Source of the DNA: Pseudomonas indica NBRC 103045
Lineage (GTDB): Bacteria > Pseudomonadota > Gammaproteobacteria > Pseudomonadales > Pseudomonadaceae
Reading direction: 5' to 3'
NCBI RefSeq assembly: GCF_002091635.1
Contig: NZ_BDAC01000002.1
Location: 124,001 to 188,000 of the forward strand
DNA: 64,000 nt
Shown here: in pieces, positions 9,485 through 18,698 of the stretch
Layout: every line of letters begins with the position of its first letter
Position numbering within the stretch: the stretch's first letter is position 1
Notes under the pieces: model-generated
What the model was told of the DNA's origin: nothing
The model's database searches: none
The model's input: only the letters and a program-made list of their open reading frames with translations
Made by a program: the position numbers and the translations under genes

Positions 9485-10822
9485 ATGCCTTTCAGCAAGC
9501 TGCAAGTAGCCAAGTACCTTGGCCTTCCCGTCGTCATCGCCGCGCTCGGCTTCACCGCCTTCAACGGCATCTTCTTCTATAACGAGGCCGGTTTCTCCAC
9601 CCATGTGCGGACGATCTTCGGCGAAGAAAAAGTAATCGATGACGTGGGCTACGCCACCAAATGGTTCGGTCGCGCCACGCCCTGGAAAAAGGCCCTCAGC
9701 GTGCAATCGGTACTCACCGAAGCGCTGGAAATCGACGATAACAGCGACAACGATTCCCTCGGCGCCACCATCGAAGCCTTCCCCATCGTTTTCCTCGGCA
9801 ACGTCGACGCCAAAGTCGAGTCGTCGGCCCGCTTCCGCCTGCCCGGCGGCGATCAGTTCCTGAAGATCGCGCAGGAGTACCGCAACCCGGAAAACTTCAT
9901 CAAGACCGCCCTGGTCCCGGCGATCAAGGAAACCCTGCAAGCCACCGCCTCGCTGATGAGTGCGGATGACTTCTATGCCGGCGCACGCAGTGAATTCGCC
10001 GCGGAATTCGAAAACCAACTGAACGACGGCCTTTATCTGATCAAGCGCAAGGAAGTGCGCGGTCCTCGCGGCCATGTCCCGCAGCAGACCGCCATCCTCC
10101 AGGCCGGCACCGAACAGGGCGCATTCGGCGATAACAGCGCCAGCCAGTTCATCACCGAGAAGGTGGTCGACAGCAAAGGCATCCCGGTACGCAAGCAACA
10201 GCAGTTCCGCAAATACGGCGTGGAAGTGGTGGAAGCCCGCATCACCAACGTCGACCCCAACCCGCAGTACAAGCAGCGGATGGTCAAGGTGCAGCAGGCC
10301 CTCGCCGAACTCGCCGTCGCTCGCCAGAACCGCCTGAAGGAAGAGGAAGAAAAGCTGCTGGTGACCGCCCGCGGTGAGAAAGAGGTCGAGGCGCGTCGCC
10401 AGGAAACCCTGCGCGACCAGATCGAACGCACCACCCAGGCGGAAACCGAGAAGCAACTCGCGGTGATCAACGCCGAGCGTGAGAAGCAACGCGCCCAGAT
10501 CGAAAAACAAACCGCCGAACTGCTACGCGACAAGGCCGCAATCACCGCCGAAGCGACCAAGATCACCGCCGACGCCGAGGCCCATGCCCGCGAGGCCGTC
10601 ATCAAGGCGGACGGCGCGCTGCAGACCAAACTGGACGCACTGATCGCCATCAACAAAGTCTGGGCCGAGGCTGCCGCACAGGCACCGGTCCCCAGCGTGA
10701 TGCTGGGTGGTAGCGGGCAGAACGGTGCCAGCAGCCGCCAGGACGAGATCGGTCAGTTGATGAGCGTGCTCGCCACCAAGGCGGCGCGGGACCTGGCGCT
10801 GGACCTGAAGGTCAAGGAATAA
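9485..10822 (+). CDS. SPFH/band 7 domain membrane protein
   Basis: 445 residues from ATG 9485, preceded by AAGGAG; the frame upstream to 9437 is not needed. A single N-terminal membrane segment (about residues 8-28, LGLPVVIAALGFTAFNGIFF) is followed by a band 7/prohibitin-like domain (about 30-260). A long Lys/Glu/Ala/Gln-rich coiled coil (about 270-385) and a short C-terminal region come next. Proteins of this plan oligomerise on the membrane as scaffolds, often for proteases or microdomains. No partner such as an NfeD or FtsH gene is adjacent, so the role is unknown. It stands alone between terminators. Confidence 0.85.
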   Translation: MPFSKLQVAKYLGLPVVIAALGFTAFNGIFFYNEAGFSTHVRTIFGEEKVIDDVGYATKWFGRATPWKKALSVQSVLTEALEIDDNSDNDSLGATIEAFPIVFLGNVDAKVESSARFRLPGGDQFLKIAQEYRNPENFIKTALVPAIKETLQATASLMSADDFYAGARSEFAAEFENQLNDGLYLIKRKEVRGPRGHVPQQTAILQAGTEQGAFGDNSASQFITEKVVDSKGIPVRKQQQFRKYGVEVVEARITNVDPNPQYKQRMVKVQQALAELAVARQNRLKEEEEKLLVTARGEKEVEARRQETLRDQIERTTQAETEKQLAVINAEREKQRAQIEKQTAELLRDKAAITAEATKITADAEAHAREAVIKADGALQTKLDALIAINKVWAEAAAQAPVPSVMLGGSGQNGASSRQDEIGQLMSVLATKAARDLALDLKVKE

Positions 10823-10832
10823 ACCGCCACCC

Positions 10833-10858
10833 GGCGGGCCGGAATTATCCGGCCCGCC
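10833..10858. terminator. Strong hairpin between convergent genes
   Basis: GGCGGGCCGGA and TCCGGCCCGCC pair perfectly over 11 bases with a 4-base loop. It lies between the SPFH gene and miaE. There is no long T tract, so it may need Rho or simply mark the shared 3' boundary. Confidence 0.55.
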
Positions 10859-10863
10859 TCTCC

Positions 10864-11466
10864 TCACGCCGCCGCACCGCTATGGAAGCGGAACTCGGTG
10901 TCCGGCATCAGAATGGCGTCACGCTCCACCTCGGCGAAGAACGCTACACGATCATCGATCGGTCCGCCCGCATACGCCCGGGCCATCTTCAGATAATCCT
11001 GGTAGTGCCGCGCCTCGGACTTGAGCAGCGAACGGTAGAACTGCGCCAGCTCTTCGTCCAGATGAGGTGCCAGGCGGAAGAAGCGCTCGCACGAACGCGC
11101 CTCGATGAATGCGCCGACGATCAGGGTATCCACCAGCTTTCCCGGCTCGCTGGAGCGCACATGGCCACGCAGGCGCTGCGCGTACAGCGCCGCGCTGACC
11201 GGCCGATAAGCGATCCCCCGCTTCGTCATCAACGCCGCGACCTGCTCGAAATGTCGAAGCTCCTCACGGGCCAATCGTGACAACTTGTATTGCAGATCGG
11301 CCTTTTCCACGTAGCGAAACAGCAGGTTAAGCGCCGTCGACGCGGCCTTTTTCTCGCAGTTCGCATGGTCGATCAGCAGGATGTCCTGATTCTGCAAGGC
11401 CTGGGCGATCCAGGCATCAGGCGTTGGGCACAGCAGGAAAGATTCTATTTCGGGCAACAATTGCAT
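10864..11466 (-). CDS. miaE: tRNA-(ms2io6A)-hydroxylase
   Basis: Hydroxylates the isopentenyl side chain of 2-methylthio-N6-isopentenyladenosine-37 in tRNA, needing oxygen. 200 residues. The ferritin-like diiron ligands are visible as Glu in HANCEKKA, EELRHFEQV (ExxH), EARSCERF and EARHYQDY (ExxH). Length and motifs match MiaE. It is divergent from the universal stress protein gene, whose promoter carries an Anr box. Confidence 0.95.
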   Translation of the reverse strand: MQLLPEIESFLLCPTPDAWIAQALQNQDILLIDHANCEKKAASTALNLLFRYVEKADLQYKLSRLAREELRHFEQVAALMTKRGIAYRPVSAALYAQRLRGHVRSSEPGKLVDTLIVGAFIEARSCERFFRLAPHLDEELAQFYRSLLKSEARHYQDYLKMARAYAGGPIDDRVAFFAEVERDAILMPDTEFRFHSGAAA

Positions 11467-11538
11467 GGGGTCAACGCTGGCAGGCAGGGCATGGGCGGGC
11501 CATTATACGAATGACGGCGGGTACGGCCAGCCGTGCGC

Positions 11539-11552
11539 TTGATATATATCAA
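11539..11552 (+). promoter_or_regulatory. Anr/Dnr (FNR-type) box
   Basis: TTGATATATATCAA is a perfect match to TTGAT-N4-ATCAA. A -10-like TATAGT follows at 11574-11579, placing the box centre near -41.5 of a start around 11587. That is the class II activating position, so oxygen-limited induction of the downstream usp gene is expected. Confidence 0.85.
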
Positions 11553-11618
11553 AGCCCTACCGCAGGCCGAAACTATAGTTGTGCTAGGCATAACCAGCAC
11601 TCGCAGGGAGATTCGATC

Positions 11619-12488
11619 ATGCAAGCGATACGCAGCATTCTGGTGGTAATGGAGCCCGGGCAGACCGAAGGACTCGCGCTCAAACGCGCCAAACTGATCG
11701 CTGGAGTGACCCAGTCGCAGCTGCATCTCCTGGTCTGCGACAAGAAGCACGATCACTCGGCCTTTCTCAACGATGTCGCGACCAGCCTGCAACAGGAAGG
11801 CTTCACCGTTTCCAGCCAGCAGGCCTGGCACGAGAACCTGCATCAGACGATCATCGCCGTACAGCAGGCCGAAGGTTGTGGTCTGGTGGTCAAGCAACAC
11901 TTCCCCGACAATCCGTTGAAGAAAGCCCTCCTCACCCCCGACGACTGGAAACTACTGCGTTACTGCCCCGGGCCGGTGCTCATGGTGAAAACCGAGAAAC
12001 CCTGGCGCGGCGGTACCATTCTGGCGGCGGTGGATGTCGGCAACAGCGACGGCGAACACCGTACCCTGCATGCCAGCATCATCAGCCACGGTTATGACAT
12101 CGCCGGCCTGGCCGAAGGCGAATTGCACGTCATCAGCGCCCATCCCGCGCCGATGCTGTCGGCTGCAGATCCGACCTTCCAGCTCAAGGAAACCATCGAG
12201 GCGCGCTACCGCGAGCAATGCCGGGCATTCCAGGCCGAATACGACATTTCCGACTCGCGCCTGCATATCGTCGAAGGACCTGCCGACGTGCTGATCCCGC
12301 AGATTGCCCATCAGTTGCAAGCGGCGGTGACGGTCATCGGTACCGTGGCGCGGACAGGGTTGTCCGGTGCGCTGATCGGCAACACCGCCGAAGTGGTGCT
12401 GGATACGCTGGAAAGCGATGTCCTGGTGCTGAAGCCGGACGAAATCATCGCCCACCTGGAGGAGCTGGTCGCGCAACAGCACGCGTGA
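11619..12488 (+). CDS. Universal stress protein, tandem Usp domains (UspE/UspL type)
   Basis: 289 residues from the ATG after AGGGAG. Two Usp domains are seen, residues 1-140 (IRSILVVMEPGQTEGLALKRA... LLRYCPGPVLMVK) and 155-280 (GTILAAVDVGN... GTVARTGLSGALIGNTAEVVLDTLESDVLVLKP). The second keeps the G-2x-G-9x-G(S/T)-like nucleotide loop. In Pseudomonas such tandem Usps support anaerobic survival under Anr, and the perfect Anr box upstream agrees. The position next to miaE and acnB corresponds, from memory, to P. aeruginosa uspL. Confidence 0.9.
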   Translation: MQAIRSILVVMEPGQTEGLALKRAKLIAGVTQSQLHLLVCDKKHDHSAFLNDVATSLQQEGFTVSSQQAWHENLHQTIIAVQQAEGCGLVVKQHFPDNPLKKALLTPDDWKLLRYCPGPVLMVKTEKPWRGGTILAAVDVGNSDGEHRTLHASIISHGYDIAGLAEGELHVISAHPAPMLSAADPTFQLKETIEARYREQCRAFQAEYDISDSRLHIVEGPADVLIPQIAHQLQAAVTVIGTVARTGLSGALIGNTAEVVLDTLESDVLVLKPDEIIAHLEELVAQQHA

Positions 12489-12506
12489 TCGCCAAGGGTT
12501 GTACTA

Positions 12507-12537
12507 CCGGGGCGCCAAAGCGCCCCGGTTTGCTTTT
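12507..12537. terminator. Rho-independent terminator after usp
   Basis: CCGGGGCGC, loop CAAA and GCGCCCCGG are followed by TTTGCTTTT. It separates usp from the convergent DUF1289 gene. Confidence 0.85.
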
Positions 12538-12545
12538 CAGCGGGA

Positions 12546-13022
12546 CTAGACGCGAATCTCCATGCCCTCGCGCAGAAATTTCGGGGCGATATAGCGCTCG
12601 TAATGCGCCTCGGACAGGATGAAAAATTCGCGATCGATGGCATCGCGCAGGTCCGGTAGCGGCCACTCACGGAACTCCGGCATCAGTGCGACCCCGTATG
12701 CCTCCAATTGGGTGATCATCCGCGCGCCGCGGGCGATCAGCTGATAGGCCCAGCAATACGGCGACTGCTCGGGCACGAAACGCACCTGGCGCTGCTCCAG
12801 TTGCTGGCGCAGCCGCAGGCTGTCGAAGACTTCCAGCTTGGCCTGCATTACCTGGACCAGCAGGCTTTCCAACCGCAGCCAGACGGCGCGCTTCTCTTCG
12901 TCGTTATAAAGGTTCCAGTTCACCACCTCATGGTGGAAGCGCTTGCACCCACGGCACACCAGGTCGCCGTATACGGTGGAGCACAGGCCGACGCAGGGCG
13001 TCTTGATGCGTTGCTGGGACAT
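12546..13022 (-). CDS. DUF1289 domain protein
   Basis: 158 residues, taking the ATG at 13022 (MSQQRIKTPCVGLC); the upstream in-frame residues look like untranslated sequence. The N-terminal 5-50 is the DUF1289 cysteine motif: CVGLCSTVYGDLVCRGCKRFHHEVVNW, with four cysteines likely to bind metal or an Fe-S cluster. The remaining 110 residues are a helical extension ending EGMEIRV with no recognised fold. Function unknown. Convergent with usp. Confidence 0.85.
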   Translation of the reverse strand: MSQQRIKTPCVGLCSTVYGDLVCRGCKRFHHEVVNWNLYNDEEKRAVWLRLESLLVQVMQAKLEVFDSLRLRQQLEQRQVRFVPEQSPYCWAYQLIARGARMITQLEAYGVALMPEFREWPLPDLRDAIDREFFILSEAHYERYIAPKFLREGMEIRV

Positions 13023-13157
13023 GGGAAAAGAATGGCTTGGGGTGAAACAGGCCGGCATCTTAGCCCTTTGTCTAAAATGGGTCACCCGCCCGCGGCTTAA
13101 CTTTGCCAGCACATTCCAGTAGAATCGGCCCGCCGTTTACGGCGCCAATGTCCGTTT

Positions 13158-13295
13158 GAAGCTGTTTTCAAAGCGTCACGAGCACAGTTTATCCGGCAGG
13201 AAAGCATTGGCGCAGGATTCCGTCGATCCCTCTCGATACCTGCGCCAGCCCTCATCTTTCCGTCCCAGCCGGCGTAAAACTTTGAAAACAGCTTC
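13158..13295. repeat. Nested long palindrome in the acnB upstream region
   Basis: Outer arms of 16 bases are perfectly inverted: 13158-13173 (GAAGCTGTTTTCAAAG) and 13280-13295. Inside lie further symmetric arms in register: CCGGC 13193-13197 with GCCGG 13268-13272, GGAAAG 13199-13204 with CTTTCC 13256-13261, and TGGCGCAGG 13208-13216 with CCTGCGCCA 13239-13247. The 138-base block could fold into one long stem. It fills most of the 394-base gap before acnB. It is either a structured 5' untranslated region or a MITE-like element; no coding sequence is seen. Confidence 0.7.
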
Positions 13296-13416
13296 TGGAT
13301 GGAAACTACCGAAACCTCGGCCAATCCGCCCATGAAGCGGAAAAGCGCGTGCGTTCGGCGGTTTCCAGGATGAGCGTCCCGGACAACCCTTTGGGACCAC
13401 TGATGAGGGTAATACT

Positions 13417-16026
13417 GTGCTTGAAGCCTATCGCAAACACGTAGAAGAGCGTGCCGCCCAGGGCGTCGTGCCCCAGCCGCTGAACGCCGAACAAACCGCA
13501 GGCCTGGTCGAGTTGCTGAAAAACCCGCCGGCCGGCGAAGAAGCCTTCCTGGTCGATCTGATCACCAACCGCGTCCCGCCGGGAGTCGACGAAGCCGCCT
13601 ACGTCAAGGCCGGCTTCCTGTCCGCCATCGCCAAGGGCGAAGCCACCTCCCCGCTGATCAGCAAGCAACGCGCCGTCGAACTGCTGGGCACCATGCAGGG
13701 CGGCTACAACATCTCCACCCTGGTGGAACTGCTGGACGACGCCGAGCTGGCCACTGCCGCCGCCGAGCAGCTCAAGCACACCCTGCTGATGTTCGATGCC
13801 TTCCACGATGTCGCCGAGCGCGCCAAGAAAGGCAATGCCGCCGCCAAGGCCGTGATGCAGTCCTGGGCCGATGGCGAGTGGTTCGTCAACCGTCCCGCCG
13901 TTCCGGAAAAGATCACCCTGACCGTGTTCAAGGTGCCGGGCGAAACCAACACCGACGACCTGTCCCCGGCTCCGGACGCCTGGTCCCGTCCGGACATCCC
14001 GCTGCACGCCCTGGCCATGCTGAAAATGGCCCGCGACGGCATCGAGCCGGTCCAGCCGGGCTCCGTCGGCCCGCTGAAGCAGATCGAAGCGGTCAAGGCC
14101 AAGGGTTACCCGGTCGCCTACGTCGGCGACGTGGTCGGCACCGGTTCCTCCCGCAAGTCCGCCACCAACTCGGTACTGTGGTTCTTCGGTGACGACATCC
14201 CCTACGTGCCGAACAAGCGCGCCGGTGGTTTCTGCTTCGGCACCAAGATCGCCCCGATCTTCTACAACACCATGGAAGACGCCGGCGCCCTGCCGATCGA
14301 GTTCGACTGCACCAACCTGGCCATGGGCGACGTGATCGACGTCTACCCGATGAAGGGCGAAGTCCGCCGTCATGGCAGCGACGAGCTGGTCACCACCTTC
14401 CAGCTGAAGACCGACGTGCTGCTCGACGAAGTGCGTGCCGGTGGCCGTATTCCGCTGATCGTCGGCCGCGGCCTGACCGAAAAAGCCCGCACCGAACTGG
14501 GCCTGGCTCCGTCCACTCTGTTCAAGAAGCCGGAAGCGCCGGTCGACAGCGGCAAGGGCTTCACCCTCGCGCAGAAGATGGTCGGCCGTGCCTGCGGTCT
14601 GCCGGAAGGCCAGGGCGTGCGTCCGGGTACCTACTGCGAGCCGAAGATGACCACCGTCGGTTCCCAGGACACCACTGGCCCGATGACCCGCGACGAGCTG
14701 AAGGACCTGGCCTGCCTGGGCTTCTCCGCCGATCTGGTAATGCAGTCTTTCTGCCACACCGCTGCCTATCCGAAGCCCATCGACGTCACCACCCACCACA
14801 CCCTGCCGGATTTCATCCGCACCCGTGGCGGCGTGTCCCTGCGTCCGGGCGACGGCATCATCCACAGCTGGCTGAACCGCATGCTGCTGCCGGACACCGT
14901 CGGCACCGGCGGTGACTCGCACACCCGCTTCCCGATCGGTATTTCCTTCCCGGCCGGTTCCGGCCTGGTGGCCTTCGCCGCCGCCACCGGCGTGATGCCG
15001 CTGGACATGCCGGAATCCGTGCTGGTGCGCTTCAAGGGCAAGATGCAGCCCGGTATCACCCTGCGTGACCTGGTGCATGCCATCCCCTACTACGCCATCC
15101 AGCAGGGCCTGCTGACCGTCGAGAAGAAAGGCAAGAAGAACATCTTCTCCGGCCGCATCCTCGAGATCGAAGGCCTCAATGACCTGACCGTGGAGCAGGC
15201 GTTCGAACTGTCCGACGCCTCCGCCGAGCGTTCGGCCGCCGGTTGCACCATCAAGCTGCCGGAAGAGTCCATCGCCGAGTACCTGAACTCCAACATCACC
15301 CTGCTGCGCTGGATGATCGGCGAAGGCTATGGCGATGCCCGCACCCTGGAGCGTCGTGCCCAGGCGATGGAAGCCTGGCTGGCCAATCCGAAGCTGCTGG
15401 AAGCGGACAAGGACGCCGAGTACGCCGCCGTCATCGAGATCGACCTGGCCGACGTGAAGGAGCCGGTACTCTGCGCTCCGAACGACCCGGACGATGCCCG
15501 CCTGCTCTCCAGCGTGGCCGGCGACAAGATCGACGAGGTGTTCATCGGTTCCTGCATGACCAACATTGGTCACTTCCGCGCCGCCGGCAAACTGCTGGAC
15601 AAGGTCAAGGGCGGAATCCCGACCCGTCTGTGGCTGGCTCCGCCGACCAAGATGGACGCCCACCAGCTGACCGAAGAAGGCTACTACGGCATCTACGGCA
15701 AAGCTGGCGCGCGCATGGAAATGCCGGGTTGCTCGCTGTGCATGGGTAACCAGGCGCGCGTGCAGACCGGTTCCACCGTGGTCTCCACCTCCACCCGCAA
15801 CTTCCCGAACCGTCTGGGCGATGCGACCAACGTGTACCTGGCCTCCGCCGAACTGGCGGCAGTCGCCTCGATCCTCGGCAAACTGCCGACCGTCGAAGAG
15901 TACATGCAGTACGCCAAGGACATCGACAGCATGGCTGCCGACGTCTACCGCTACCTGAGCTTCGACCAGATCGCCGAGTATAAGGAAGCGGCCGCCAACG
16001 CGAAGATTCCGGTCGTCCAGGCCTGA
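13417..16026 (+). CDS. acnB: Aconitate hydratase B
   Basis: Isomerises citrate to isocitrate in the TCA cycle; 4Fe-4S enzyme. 869 residues from GTG, with GAGGGT just upstream. The bacterial AcnB order is seen: an N-terminal HEAT-like domain (1-160), the swivelling domain ([21 protein letters not shown] near 180), then the catalytic domains. Cluster cysteines lie in SFCHTAAYP near 440 and in [11 protein letters not shown] near 770. Length matches AcnB rather than AcnA. Terminators before and after suggest a monocistronic unit. The structured palindrome upstream may control it. Confidence 0.97.
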   Translation: MLEAYRKHVEERAAQGVVPQPLNAEQTAGLVELLKNPPAGEEAFLVDLITNRVPPGVDEAAYVKAGFLSAIAKGEATSPLISKQRAVELLGTMQGGYNISTLVELLDDAELATAAAEQLKHTLLMFDAFHDVAERAKKGNAAAKAVMQSWADGEWFVNRPAVPEKITLTVFKVPGETNTDDLSPAPDAWSRPDIPLHALAMLKMARDGIEPVQPGSVGPLKQIEAVKAKGYPVAYVGDVVGTGSSRKSATNSVLWFFGDDIPYVPNKRAGGFCFGTKIAPIFYNTMEDAGALPIEFDCTNLAMGDVIDVYPMKGEVRRHGSDELVTTFQLKTDVLLDEVRAGGRIPLIVGRGLTEKARTELGLAPSTLFKKPEAPVDSGKGFTLAQKMVGRACGLPEGQGVRPGTYCEPKMTTVGSQDTTGPMTRDELKDLACLGFSADLVMQSFCHTAAYPKPIDVTTHHTLPDFIRTRGGVSLRPGDGIIHSWLNRMLLPDTVGTGGDSHTRFPIGISFPAGSGLVAFAAATGVMPLDMPESVLVRFKGKMQPGITLRDLVHAIPYYAIQQGLLTVEKKGKKNIFSGRILEIEGLNDLTVEQAFELSDASAERSAAGCTIKLPEESIAEYLNSNITLLRWMIGEGYGDARTLERRAQAMEAWLANPKLLEADKDAEYAAVIEIDLADVKEPVLCAPNDPDDARLLSSVAGDKIDEVFIGSCMTNIGHFRAAGKLLDKVKGGIPTRLWLAPPTKMDAHQLTEEGYYGIYGKAGARMEMPGCSLCMGNQARVQTGSTVVSTSTRNFPNRLGDATNVYLASAELAAVASILGKLPTVEEYMQYAKDIDSMAADVYRYLSFDQIAEYKEAAANAKIPVVQA

Positions 16027-16046
16027 TTCTTCCACTGACAAGAAGG

Positions 16047-16074
16047 AGCCCCGCCCCGTGCGGGGCTTTTTCTT
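16047..16074 (+). terminator. Rho-independent terminator after acnB
   Basis: AGCCCCGC, a 5-base loop and GCGGGGCT are followed by TTTTCTTTT, 20 bases after the acnB stop. Confidence 0.9.
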
Positions 16075-16163
16075 TTCCCGTCCTTGCGGGTGCAGTGGAA
16101 GCGGCTATGTTCCAGAAAGACGGCTGCATGTCGTGGCCGTATCGACGGCAGGAGCCCCTTCCC

Positions 16164-16373
16164 ATGAAGCACTGGATCATCGCCCTCCTCTGCGTGTTCG
16201 GCCTCGCCGGCTGCGCCAACGACTACATCATCGCCACCGTCGATGGCCAGATGCTTACCAGCGATGGCAAGCCGGAACTGGATGAGGACACGGGCATGCT
16301 GGAATTCGAAGACAGCGAAGGACGCAAACAGCAGATCCCGCAGTCCCAAGTGAAACAGATCATCGAGCGCTGA
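16164..16373 (+). CDS. Small lipoprotein, YgdI/YgdR-like
   Basis: 69 residues from the ATG preceded by AGGAG. A signal peptide (MKHWIIALLCVFGLAGC) ends in the lipobox LAGC, so the mature protein starts at Cys17. The rest (NDYIIATVDGQMLTSDGKPELDEDTGMLEFEDSEGRKQQIP) resembles the small SH3-like YgdI/YgdR domain of enterobacterial lipoproteins. Role unknown. Upstream in-frame codons to 16095 overlap the terminator region and are unlikely to be translated. Confidence 0.85.
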   Translation: MKHWIIALLCVFGLAGCANDYIIATVDGQMLTSDGKPELDEDTGMLEFEDSEGRKQQIPQSQVKQIIER

Positions 16374-16426
16374 GCACCAACAACCCGCTTCGAAATACCA
16401 TGCCAGAGCGCCTCATCGCAGGGCAC

Positions 16427-16442
16427 TGGCATATGGCTTGCT
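16427..16442 (+). promoter_or_regulatory. sigma-54 promoter for nasST
   Basis: TGGCATATGGCTTGCT has GG (16428-16429) and GC (16440-16441) separated by 10 bases, a very good -24/-12 match. The predicted start is near 16453, 8 bases before the first leader hairpin. Confidence 0.8.
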
Positions 16443-16452
16443 TGTTCCGTCT

Positions 16453-16546
16453 CAACAGAGCGCTTTCCAACGGCGGAAAGCGTCCATAGACAATGGCGTC
16501 GTTTTCGGCTGCGACTTTCGGGATGCAGCCGGAACGGCGTCTTTTT
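16453..16546 (+). promoter_or_regulatory. NasT-type (ANTAR) antitermination leader of nasST
   Basis: Hairpin 1: GCTTTCC (16462-16468), six-base loop AACGGC, GGAAAGC (16475-16481). Hairpin 2: GAC, loop AATGGC (16492-16497), GTC. The second loop and its 3' arm overlap the 5' arm of a long terminator (16495-16546, ending in TTTTT). Both loops have A at position 1 and G at position 4, the signature recognised by ANTAR proteins. Binding would hold hairpin 2 and block the terminator. The gene controlled is the sensor/antiterminator operon itself. Confidence 0.75.
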
Positions 16547-16567
16547 GTTCACTGACGGAACAAAACA

Positions 16568-17788
16568 ATGATGGATGACCAAGCAGCACCCCGTAGCGAC
16601 AGCCTGGCCTGGGTCGGCGGCAGCGACGCCCCGGAAAAAAGCGCGATCAACCTGGGCTTCATGGCCCTCACCGACTCGGCCTCATTGATCGTCGCGGCCA
16701 CCCAAGGCTTCGCCCAACCCTATGGCCTGACGCTCAACCTGAAACGCCAAGCCTCCTGGGCCACCCTGCGTGACAAGCTGATCAGCGGTGAACTGGATGC
16801 CGCCCAGGGCCTCTACGGGCTGATTTACGCCGTCCATCTCGGCATTGGCGGCACTCCACCGGTCGATATGGCGGTGCTCATGGGACTGGCCCAGAACGGG
16901 CAAAGCATCAGCCTGTCCCATCGCCTGCAGGCTGCCGGCGTGATCACTCCCGAAGCGCTCGCCAAACGCGCGCACCAAGACGGTGCAAAGCTGACCCTGG
17001 CTCAGACCTTCCCCACCGGCACCCATGCCCTCTGGCTCTACTACTGGCTGGCCAGCCAGGGCATCCATCCGCTGAACGACGTGAACACCGTCGTGGTTCC
17101 GCCTTCGCAAATGGTCGCCCACCTAAAGGCCGGGCGTATCGATGGCTTCTGCGCCGGAGAGCCTTGGGGTGCCCAGGCGATCGCCGAAGGCATGGGCTTC
17201 ACCCTGGCCACCACGCAATCGATCTGGCCGGATCATCCGGAAAAGGTGCTCGGCTGCACCCGTGCCTTTGTCGAAACCTACCCGAACACCGCGCGGGCAC
17301 TGATCCTCGCCATCCTGGAAGCCAGCCGATTCATCGATTCGAGCGAAGAGAACAAGCGCAGTACGGCCCAGTTGCTCAGTGGCAGCGACTACGTCGACGC
17401 GCCCCTGCAGGCCATCCAGCCGCGCTTCCTCGGCCAGTACGAGGATGGCGTCGGCCACGCCTGGCTGGACCGGCACGCCCTTCGTTTCTTCGGCAATGGC
17501 ACAGTCAACATGCCTTATCTCTCGGACGGCCTCTGGTTCATGACGCAATTTCGCCGCTGGGGCCTGCTCCGGGATGATCCCGACTACCTGGCCATTGCCC
17601 ATCAGGTTCAACGACTCGATCTTTACCGCGAAGCGGCCGATATTCTTGGTATGGAAGTGCCCACTTCGCCCATGCGCAGCGCCACGCTGCTCGACGGCAA
17701 GGTCTGGGACGGTACCGACCCGGCCGGCTATGCACGCAGCTTCGAACTGCATGCGCTGACCGAAACCACTCGACCACTCGCACTCTGA
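16568..17788 (+). CDS. nasS: Nitrate sensor protein NasS
   Basis: 406 residues, related to the nitrate-binding protein NrtA but with no signal peptide, so cytoplasmic. Visible NrtA/NasS-like segments are INLGFMALTDSASLIVAA, the LISGELDAAQGL motif, GTHALWLYYWLASQGI, GRIDGFCAGEPWGAQAI and GLWFMTQFRRWGLL. In the established model NasS binds NasT without nitrate and releases it when nitrate binds. The gene lies 18 bases before nasT in the same transcript. An alternative ATG lies one codon downstream. Confidence 0.93.
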   Translation: MMDDQAAPRSDSLAWVGGSDAPEKSAINLGFMALTDSASLIVAATQGFAQPYGLTLNLKRQASWATLRDKLISGELDAAQGLYGLIYAVHLGIGGTPPVDMAVLMGLAQNGQSISLSHRLQAAGVITPEALAKRAHQDGAKLTLAQTFPTGTHALWLYYWLASQGIHPLNDVNTVVVPPSQMVAHLKAGRIDGFCAGEPWGAQAIAEGMGFTLATTQSIWPDHPEKVLGCTRAFVETYPNTARALILAILEASRFIDSSEENKRSTAQLLSGSDYVDAPLQAIQPRFLGQYEDGVGHAWLDRHALRFFGNGTVNMPYLSDGLWFMTQFRRWGLLRDDPDYLAIAHQVQRLDLYREAADILGMEVPTSPMRSATLLDGKVWDGTDPAGYARSFELHALTETTRPLAL

Positions 17789-17806
17789 TTGGGGACGACC
17801 GCTGCC

Positions 17807-18385
17807 ATGTTGCGAATCCTCCTGATCAACGACACACCCAAGAAGGTCGGGCGCCTGAAGGCCGCGCTGATCGAGGCCGGTTTCGATGTCATCAACGAGT
17901 CCGGGCTGACCATCGACCTGCCCGAACGCGTCGAAGCCATCCGCCCTGACGTGATCCTGATCGACACCGAATCCCCGGGACGGGATGTCATGGAACAGGT
18001 CTGCCTGGTCTCCCGCGATCAGCCAAGGCCGATCGTCATGTTCACCGACAACGACGATCCGGACGTCATGCGCCAGGCCATCCAGTCCGGGGTCAGTGCC
18101 TATATCGTCGAAGGCATCCAGGCGCAGCGCCTGAAGCCCATCCTCGACGTGGCCATGGTCCGCTTCGAAAGCGACCAGGCTCTGCGCGCCCAGTTGCACG
18201 CCCGAGACCAGCAACTGGCCGAACGCAAACGTATCGAACTGGCCAAGGGCATGCTCATGCGCATGAAGAACTGCAGCGAAGAAGAGGCCTATACGCTGAT
18301 GCGGCGCCAGGCCATGAGCCGCCAGCAGAAGTTGATCCAGGTGGCCGAACAGATCATCGCCATGAACGACATGCTCGGCCAATAA
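17807..18385 (+). CDS. nasT: Nitrate-responsive antiterminator NasT (ANTAR)
   Basis: 192 residues from the ATG at 17807; an in-frame TTG at 17789 is possible but less likely. Residues 1-120 are a receiver-like domain (LRILLINDTPKKVGRLK... DVILIDTESPG). Residues 130-185 are the ANTAR RNA-binding domain (LAERKRIELAKGMLMRMKNCSEEEAYTLMRRQAMSRQQKL). It binds paired hexaloop hairpins in leader RNA and prevents termination. Four such leaders occur in this window, before nasS, nrtA, nasA and nirB, which are its likely targets. Confidence 0.95.
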   Translation: MLRILLINDTPKKVGRLKAALIEAGFDVINESGLTIDLPERVEAIRPDVILIDTESPGRDVMEQVCLVSRDQPRPIVMFTDNDDPDVMRQAIQSGVSAYIVEGIQAQRLKPILDVAMVRFESDQALRAQLHARDQQLAERKRIELAKGMLMRMKNCSEEEAYTLMRRQAMSRQQKLIQVAEQIIAMNDMLGQ

Positions 18386-18698
18386 ACACCTCTCGCCACT
18401 GCCTGCCAGATGAACGCGGGTAGTGGCTGCCCTCCGTGATCGCCCTCACAACGACAGGATCCGCTCAATCGATATCGCCTGAAGGTGGCCGAACGGTACG
18501 AACCAAACCCGTTTCCGGCGGTCCCTGTCTTGGCAGTGAAGTATGCACCCCTCGCATCGCCAGGATCGTCGATGCCGCAAGACTGCCCTCCCCCAAAGCG
18601 TTAACTGGATTGCATTGCTGGGCTTCGATGGCGCAAGAACCGACCTTGCCGCCCCGTACCCAAGCTCCGCCTCAACCCGGGATCAAGGATTAAACGCA
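18386..18698 (+). other. Intergenic region before the first alginate lyase, no clear signal
   Basis: 313 bases between nasT and the lyase. I see no sigma-54 promoter with the correct GG-N10-GC spacing, no hexaloop pair and no T-tailed hairpin. A short upstream frame extends the lyase to 18543, but its composition is not coding-like. Confidence 0.5.

Noticed and set aside
13306-16041. 911-residue open frame antisense to acnB
   Set aside because: High third-position GC leaves long open antisense frames. acnB is unmistakable, and the antisense protein is a low-complexity Gly/Val/His/Gln-rich shadow without a family.
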